The notes below the pieces were generated by a model that made no database searches, was not told the DNA's origin, and saw only the letters and a list, made by a program, of their open reading frames with translations. From Cyathus striatus (Eukaryota > Basidiomycota > Agaricomycetes > Agaricales > Nidulariaceae), in contig JAOVFP010000003.1 in the NCBI GenBank assembly GCA_025738555.1, positions 2,418,001 through 2,482,000 of the forward strand: DNA of 64,000 bases, given 5' to 3'. The position numbers and the translations under genes are program-made. This document shows, piece after piece, positions 61,430-64,000 of the stretch; positions within the stretch are counted from its first letter, which is position 1, and every line of letters starts with the position of its first letter.

Positions 61430-64000
61430 TATAGTACAAGCATCAGTCAAATGCTAAACTTCGCATCTAAGGCAAGTCGCCAAACGTCACCGTAGTACCC
61501 CGACTTCGACCCGGATCTACAGCAGACTCAAAGCGTATCGCTGAGATACTGGCGCCTTTCCTCTCGCTAGCGGTTATGGTAGTGACTCTGCCGTACGTCT
61601 CGCTGGACCATGCCTTTCCTTGCGCTACGCGGAATATAATTAGAAGGGGGGCGAATATCTGGGAGGTGGGATTAGTTATACGTTTAAAACTTGAAAACAA
61701 AGATAAAGAATAGAATAAACCCACCTGAATCTGCGCGGCAATCTGATATGCCAACAACGTCCCTTCTCCCCCGCCACCCTCCACAAACAGCTCAGCAACC
61801 AATACCAATCCAAAAATAAGAACGATAGCCTGCGACTCAACGATCATCGTTATCACGCCAGTGTAGGGTGAGCCGTGTTTTTCTCCTAGCACGCGGACAA
61901 TGCGGTGTCTGTAGAGAAGGAGGCGGGAGATGATCATAAACGTTACTAGGACGTTGACGGAGAGGGTGACGCAAGCGTGTATGGATTGTACGTTTTCGGG
62001 ATCACCCGAGTGTCGCGTGTTCAGGATATTCCCTTTCCCGTCGGGGAAGCAGAGGAAGAGGATACCTGTTCCTGGTAGGGTGTTAGAGTGATATTTTTAT
62101 GATGTGGAATGTGTGTAAGGGTACCTATTGATGTGAGGAAGAGGAGTGTGGGGAGGAAGGATATTGCCCACATGGGTATGCGACTGCCTTTGTATACCAC
62201 TATACATCTCCATATCTGAAAAAAAAGATTGAAAAGAATGAAAAATTACAATTAAAAGGCGAACACACCAAAAGTGCATCTGCACCCCAATTTGCAATCA
62301 CATAACACACATCCCCAAGTCTGCCCAGACTATTCATAACGCTCTCCTGGATACTACACCAATCCCTCACGCCGAAAAACAGAGTGTACATATTGGATGA
62401 GAGGATGAGTGTCGCTAGGAAGAACATAACTCCAACGTATGTCAGCAGGGCGCGGTTTTTCGTAGTGCGCGTGGAAAGTCCATCGTTTCTCCAGAGGAGT
62501 TGGACGCAGAAAAATGTGAGGAGAGTGACGCCCCCGTAGACGATCCCTGAGGCGACTCCTCCTTGTACCCATATTGTGATTGCGGTGCCCTGGAAGCAGA
62601 AGGCGTTCTCTGACATTTTGGTGTGGTGGAATGGAGAGAGGAACGGGATAGGGGGGGTGAGAAGAATGGGGGGAGATGTGATATACTTACTGCTGTATTC
62701 TATTTGTCCTGGACCATCAAAGATTAGCTTCTAGTGACTAAAATTAGTTCACTTAGAAACGCAGTGGTCCGGACTTGTCGGTCAACTTCAATCGTTTGTT
62801 TCAATGCGTTAGTCACATGACCGATGTTCAATGTCACATTGACTTGATTGACATGATACGCTATGACATTGATACGTCGACAACTTGAACGTTTGAACGA
62901 CGACCATCGAGTTCGATGCACTCTACGCTGTTTTTTGCCCTTCCAGCCTCTGGGACTCGTCTCCTATCTTGTACGGCATTCAACACAGCTTAAAGCTTAT
63001 CAGACTGGAAACCGATGCCTTGCCGATACTCGCAATGATTCTTCTCGACACCTGCCATCATTGCTGATATCGAAATTGGCCATCACCAGGCCTAACTTCC
63101 AAGAACCACTTCGATGCTCTTATCTAAAATTGGAGATTGATGTTATAACAGGTTATAATCCTGTAATAGGGCTGTGTTGGGTGTCATACTGGTCATGAAG
63201 ATGTTGGACGGTGGAGTGGTAGAGGTTCGTTCGACTTTGAGGTCTGTCTTGCCACGTCACAGCGCTGAAACTGACTGGACCTCTTTGCATATCATAGGAT
63301 ATCTCTCGCATTGTCGCTAGCGCATATTTTCGTACAATATATGCTCATTGCTCATGAATACACGCTACTTATGTGCGACAGAGAACATACAGGCGTCTAT
63401 GACCACGCCCGGAAACTAATTTCCTATGAGGCTATAGGCGTGGAATACCAGAGCGTTTGCACTATTTTTGTTGTTGCTGCGGCTTCCTGTGGAAGTCGGA
63501 CGCCTCGTTGATGGGTCGATGACAGTACGTACCTGTTACCTCTGGCTCCAGCGTTTCGTCATTGATGCATCCTCGCGGGCCAACTTCCAAGAACCACGTC
63601 ATATGTAGGCTTGGGAATAGAAGATGGAGAGCTGTAATCGTGCGATGCAGTGCTAACTGCTAAGAGCTCCAACCTCCTACCCGCAATCCCAGAGGCTGTG
63701 GCAGTGCCATTGTGGCAGTAATGAACAAGGGTGCTTTTATTCATGTCCAATGCGCCACACTACAGCACTGAAAATGACTGAAAATCTTTTCTTGTCGTAG
63801 GTTACCTCTCGTGCTGTTGCTAGAGCCTATTTCTCGTACAATTCGCTCGCAAATGATCAATGATTCTGTGTATTACAGAACATGGATATACGGGCGCCTA
63901 TTGGAGAACCCATTGGCGATGTTGATTATCCTTCTACGAGCGATCGACTTCCAAGTCCGGAATATCGAAGCAGCATTGTTTCGGTCTTATCAGCAATGCC
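61430..64000 (-). repeat. Right arm of the large inverted segmental duplication (reaches window end)
   Basis: Reverse-complement counterpart of 44060-46645, with 7-TM gene e matching gene c. The non-coding part at 62700-64000 contains its own repeat: 63085-63345 resembles 63570-63855 (TTCCAAGAACCAC, then CACGTCACAGC-type and CTCTCG-GC-TGTTGCTAG-type words), with a unit of about 500 bp. Confidence 0.75.
61467..62616 (-). CDS. 7-TM membrane protein, Agaricomycete-expanded family, copy e
   Basis: Mirror copy of gene c. It starts MSENAFCFQGTAITIWVQGG at 62616 and keeps the same introns. Shared segments are GIVYGGVTLLTFFCVQLLW, GDVCYVIANWGADALLV, RHRIVRVLGEKHGSPYTG and a last exon beginning IFAPLLIIFRVAQGKAW. 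An extra T after GACTTGCC makes a stop at GDLP, so it is four residues shorter than copy c (GDLPRCDV). A RFES tail motif is kept. Otherwise no disabling change. Differences from c lie mainly in loops and third positions, which suggests both are under constraint. Function unknown. Confidence 0.8.

Overview
The window is nuclear DNA from a filamentous basidiomycete, most likely an Agaricomycete; the species cannot be named from it. Almost every gene is cut by short GT-AG introns of about 45-65 nt. The gene content is typical of mushroom-forming fungi: NACHT/STAND proteins, FAS1 adhesion proteins, ABCC transporters, F-box proteins and a lineage-expanded 7-TM family. There are no operons, no rRNA and no CRISPR array. 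Coordinates of spliced genes come from joining exons by eye, using reading frame and comparison between paralogues.

0-18 kb holds three paralogous STAND-type P-loop NTPase genes (A 1-726 partial, B 6504-9976, C 14218-18042). Each has an N-terminal beta-rich, C2-like region. B and C also show a helical middle region, a P-loop NTPase domain and a small C-terminal domain with a G-x-GIG-(F/Y)-(V/I)-NSLLPGD motif. A and B point left and C points right, with a FAS1-domain secreted protein between B and C. A 1,062-bp hAT-like DNA element with 8-bp target duplications sits between A and B. A GC-rich gene relic lies at 3.3-5.1 kb.

18-23 kb holds two ordinary membrane-protein genes: a SYM1/Mpv17 mitochondrial inner-membrane protein with an unusual 897-nt intron, and a multi-TM protein that may belong to the FAR-17a/AIG1 group.

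23.5-38 kb is a head-to-tail pair of full-length ABCC-type (MRP/YOR1-like) transporters. Both read as intact. They differ by one extra intron and one GC-AG intron. A 1,052-bp Mutator-like element with long inverted repeats and 9-bp target duplications separates them and ends about 275 bp before the second start codon.

38-64 kb is an accessory-looking region. It has five members of one 7-TM family, a frameshifted F-box/LRR gene, a second F-box-like gene, a large low-complexity nuclear-type protein and an AIM9-like kinase-fold protein with an altered catalytic loop. Two of the 7-TM genes and their flanks form a large inverted segmental duplication (44.06-46.65 kb against 61.43 kb to the window end).

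The best candidates for something under-described are the C2-STAND family with its repeated Cys-rich middle module, and the inverted duplication of the 7-TM locus.
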